Positions 61,874-64,000 of a stretch of 64,000 bases of DNA are shown piece by piece. The stretch's first letter is position 1, and each line of letters starts with the position of its first letter. The stretch comes from CBDHEY01 sp965262305 (GTDB lineage: Bacteria; Pseudomonadota; Gammaproteobacteria; Pseudomonadales; Cellvibrionaceae). The DNA lies in NCBI GenBank assembly GCA_965262305.1, contig CBDHEY010000004.1, positions 496,001 to 560,000 of the forward strand, written 5' to 3'. The position numbers and the translations under genes are program-made. The notes under the pieces were generated by a model. That model saw nothing but the letters and a program-made list of their open reading frames with translations, was not told the DNA's origin and ran no database searches.

Positions 61874-62305
61874 ATGCATGAATATTTTCATCAATACTCA
61901 GCCTCGTTTTTAGGCCTAGGGTTTATATTTGTCATTATTTGGATTCAGTCTGTTCTGGCTGCTGTAAGTAAAGCGTCACAAAAAGGCGCAATTCCAGGCG
62001 TTGATCCTTTTGAAAAAAGCCAGCAAAGCTTCGTATTTCGAGCGCATAGAACGCATTTAAATTCTTTGGAAAATATCGTTCCAATGTTTGGAGGTGCTAT
62101 GCTTTGTATTGTGGCCAGTGCTAATATTATATGGACAGCTATATTTATTTGGTCCTATGGGGTTGCTCGATTCATTCATATGATTTTGTATTACGGCATC
62201 CCTACAGATAAAAATCCGAGTCCACGTTCATATTTTTATCTTATCGGGCTTTTATCTTCATTGTGTTTGATTTTTATGGGTTCGATAAATTTAATACTTA
62301 AATAA
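61874..62305 (+). CDS. MAPEG-family membrane protein
   Basis: 143 residues from the ATG at 61874 (AGGTG 9 nt upstream). The frame extends to 61838 but that would overlap the terminator. Four hydrophobic segments are visible. FRAHRTHLNSLENIVPMFGGAML and VARFIHMILYY are typical of MAPEG proteins (membrane-associated glutathione transferase-like fold). Bacterial members often have glutathione transferase or peroxidase activity, but the role here is unknown. It is not related to the polysaccharide genes. Confidence 0.83.
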   Translation: MHEYFHQYSASFLGLGFIFVIIWIQSVLAAVSKASQKGAIPGVDPFEKSQQSFVFRAHRTHLNSLENIVPMFGGAMLCIVASANIIWTAIFIWSYGVARFIHMILYYGIPTDKNPSPRSYFYLIGLLSSLCLIFMGSINLILK

Positions 62306-62357
62306 AAATCAGAAAGAGTTTATACCACCAAGTTAATTTGAATGAACTAATCGCACT

Positions 62358-63113
62358 ATGCTTATGCAAATTTGCTTTCTTATTTTAACGCTCTTCTTAT
62401 TTTCAAATTCTGTCTCAGCTGCGAAGCTATACAAGATTGTAGATGAGAAAGGCAAAGTAACATTTAGTCAATTCCCTCCTGATGAAATTGACGAAAATAA
62501 AATCGTGGAAAATGTTGTATTAAGTCAAGAGCATAAAGCAGCCAAACTTAAAGTAAAAGTGTATGGTGAGAATGAATATTGTGGTGATTTACTACTTACT
62601 GACTGGACATACAAGGGCAAAAGCAGCGATGCTTATAAGATATCCCACCTAGAGAAGCGAATAGAGCGTTGGAAAAAGCAAATAGTTGAACAGGAACAAT
62701 ACATTCAAAATCTCACCCAAAACCAATTTGATACGAGCACCCGAAAAAAAGATTATGAGACCGATAAGCATCGTAACCAACGCTATCAGCAATATTCAGA
62801 TCGGCAGAACAAATATCTCGAATCACTTAAGAAGTATCGTTGTGCGGTTTCTTGGGGGAGTGGAAAGCTTGATGGCAACTACGGCCGTGAATCAATTAAT
62901 GATATGAACAAAGAAGTGAAGCGCTTACGAGGAGTACTCACTGCATTAGAATCTAAGAGGGATAGAAACTGTGGTAAAAAGCCTGTATTTGATCCTTCCC
63001 AAGAGCACTTAAAATATCAATATGAACAATGGGAAAATTGCAATCGATCCTATACTAAAGATATTAAAAAAGTGAAGCGCCAAATTACCAATATCTCGCT
63101 TACGGCGAATTAA
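62358..63113 (+). CDS. Exported DUF4124-like protein with charged coiled-coil region
   Basis: 251 residues with a signal peptide (cleavage near VSA-A). The first mature segment KLYKIVDEKGKVTFSQFPPDE is the DUF4124 pattern (a short beta-type domain beginning with lysine-tyrosine-lysine and containing a DxxG turn). The rest is charged with a coiled-coil tendency (ISHLEKRIERWKKQIVEQEQYIQNL) and several Cys. Function unknown; probably periplasmic. Confidence 0.75.
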   Translation: MLMQICFLILTLFLFSNSVSAAKLYKIVDEKGKVTFSQFPPDEIDENKIVENVVLSQEHKAAKLKVKVYGENEYCGDLLLTDWTYKGKSSDAYKISHLEKRIERWKKQIVEQEQYIQNLTQNQFDTSTRKKDYETDKHRNQRYQQYSDRQNKYLESLKKYRCAVSWGSGKLDGNYGRESINDMNKEVKRLRGVLTALESKRDRNCGKKPVFDPSQEHLKYQYEQWENCNRSYTKDIKKVKRQITNISLTAN

Positions 63114-63139
63114 ACATCCCTAAAAACCGTTGATTAAGG

Positions 63140-63628
63140 CTAAATACATTCCAGTGGTAAAAATTTCTTTGCAACATCCGTTCGGTTCAATCCGCCAGCT
63201 GTCATACCATTAGGTATTTCATCATAACCGCAGATCCAGGATATTGGGCTTAACGGCGAATCCTCAATATAGATCGGCCTTAAGCTAACCACCTTACCTT
63301 GAAGGTCATTGTTTATTTTATTCCCTAGCACGAGGTGAATAGCGCCATCTTCTACAAATGTTTGTGTTAGGTAATTCCCAGATAGTTTGTCCGGCTCTGG
63401 CAACCCTAATGTTTGGTTGTTTTCTGGAAAATGATTGTGAATTTTAAAATAGCTTTCCACTATTGGTTGGTAATCGTCAATCAAATTAACGCTTTCACGA
63501 ATATACACCTTTGTGTACTTACCGGTTCCAGATGGAATGGCGAGAGTCAAAAGAATTGTCAGGATACCCAGTACAACCAATACCTCTATAAGGGTAAAAC
63601 CGGTTTGTCGCTGCGTTATAAACCTCAT
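63140..63628 (-). CDS. Type IV pilin-like protein
   Basis: 162 residues. A short basic leader RQTG is followed by FTLIEVLVVLGILTILLTLAIP, the prepilin peptidase site and hydrophobic helix with the conserved Glu5. The C-terminal half has two Cys (WICGYDE and LECI) that could form the pilin D-loop disulfide. It may be a minor or structural pilin of a type IV pilus or a type II pseudopilin. No pilus assembly genes are nearby, and it is convergent with the DUF4124-like gene. Confidence 0.85.
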   Translation of the reverse strand: MRFITQRQTGFTLIEVLVVLGILTILLTLAIPSGTGKYTKVYIRESVNLIDDYQPIVESYFKIHNHFPENNQTLGLPEPDKLSGNYLTQTFVEDGAIHLVLGNKINNDLQGKVVSLRPIYIEDSPLSPISWICGYDEIPNGMTAGGLNRTDVAKKFLPLECI

Positions 63629-63910
63629 ATGTATTTTATGGCCTAATAATTACTTTGTTCTTTGATTATTGTCGATTGTCCGTAAATTTACATCCAGAAT
63701 ATTCACAAAAAAGTTTGTTTTTTCAACATCCCTCCCAGGGTTGAAATTCATGCCTTAATTAATGATCTAATGAATTTATAAATTCTTGCTATCTGAATGG
63801 GATATCCGTCCACTTGATAAGCAGTATGTGCTATTGTTCAAAACCTAAATTGTATTAAGTTGGTGGAATCGGGCGCCAACTACGATAAAAACTATAATTC
63901 GAGTGAAACC
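63629..63910. promoter_or_regulatory. Divergent promoter region, pilin / symporter
   Basis: 282 nt between divergent genes, AT-rich and non-coding. GGCGCC at about 63873 is a short palindrome close to the symporter start. No full operator can be named. Confidence 0.35.
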
Positions 63911-64000
63911 ATGAATAATAAAATATCCTTAGTCGAAAAAATCGGCTATGGCAGCGGTGATATGGCTGCAAATCTGCTTTTCCATACCTGGAACCTCATT
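63911..64000 (+). CDS. GPH-family sugar:cation symporter (3' truncated)
   Basis: Only 30 residues are visible: SLVEKIGYGSGDMAANLLFHTWN. The KIGYGxGDMAxNLLF start is characteristic of the glycoside-pentoside-hexuronide:cation symporter family (MFS). It would import oligosaccharides or uronides, consistent with the extracellular hydrolases upstream. The gene continues beyond the window. Confidence 0.82.
   Translation, partial: MNNKISLVEKIGYGSGDMAANLLFHTWNLI

Noticed and set aside
1..64000. tRNA, rRNA, insertion sequence or prophage
   Set aside because: I saw no tRNA-like cloverleaf, rRNA segment, transposase, terminal inverted repeats or integrase by reading both strands; a tRNAscan or ISfinder search would settle it.

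Overview
The window looks like chromosomal DNA of a marine, polysaccharide-degrading, Gram-negative gammaproteobacterium. The sequence is AT-rich by eye. It carries a TonB-dependent receptor, outer-membrane-directed lipoproteins, GlyGly-CTERM-like tails, a type IV pilin, GGDEF/EAL signalling, and many secreted modular enzymes joined by Pro-Thr linkers. The overall style recalls Cellvibrionales/Saccharophagus-type algal degraders, but no marker gene is present to fix the taxon.

Region 1 (1-29.5 kb) is an array of large secreted proteins, nearly all on the + strand: a lysyl-endopeptidase-like serine protease, a GH16 endoglucanase, a clan GH-A glycosidase, an M14 carboxypeptidase, a LVIVD/choice-of-anchor-B protein preceded by a FixH-like protein and a di-haem peroxidase, a metzincin protease, a second serine protease, and two Cys-type sulfatases with a membrane-bound AraC regulator between them. 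Almost all end in the same ~135-residue three-repeat QxW (ricin-type beta-trefoil) module. Its last repeat always contains WRGD[FY]T[RQ]W. Thirteen copies occur in the window.

Region 2 (29.7-42.5 kb) is cellular and regulatory. It holds a small lipoprotein, a minus-strand operon of a ThDP enzyme with two tandem citrate-synthase-like proteins, a REC-REC-PAS-GGDEF-EAL gene broken by a single-base frameshift, a TonB-dependent receptor, a YfiR-domain hybrid histidine kinase and a GntR/UTRA regulator.

Region 3 (42.9-50.3 kb) has a GH-A glycosidase with a divergent trefoil, followed by a three-gene module: an unknown protein, a 1188-residue protein with LytM-like and NlpC/CHAP-like ends, and a lipoprotein. 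The module resembles a peptidoglycan-targeting effector with an immunity protein.

Region 4 (50.6-61.8 kb) has two metzincin proteases with GlyGly-CTERM-like tails instead of trefoils, then two GH26-like enzymes, one with two catalytic domains. The two GH26-like genes share upstream sequence motifs. The end of the window has a MAPEG protein, a DUF4124-like protein, a pilin and the start of a GPH-family sugar symporter.

Inference: the trefoil, CBM6-like and a third unnamed jelly-roll-like module are mixed and matched over proteases, glycosidases and sulfatases. This suggests one extracellular machinery for breaking down a sulfated, protein-containing algal matrix, with the trefoil as common targeting or attachment module.
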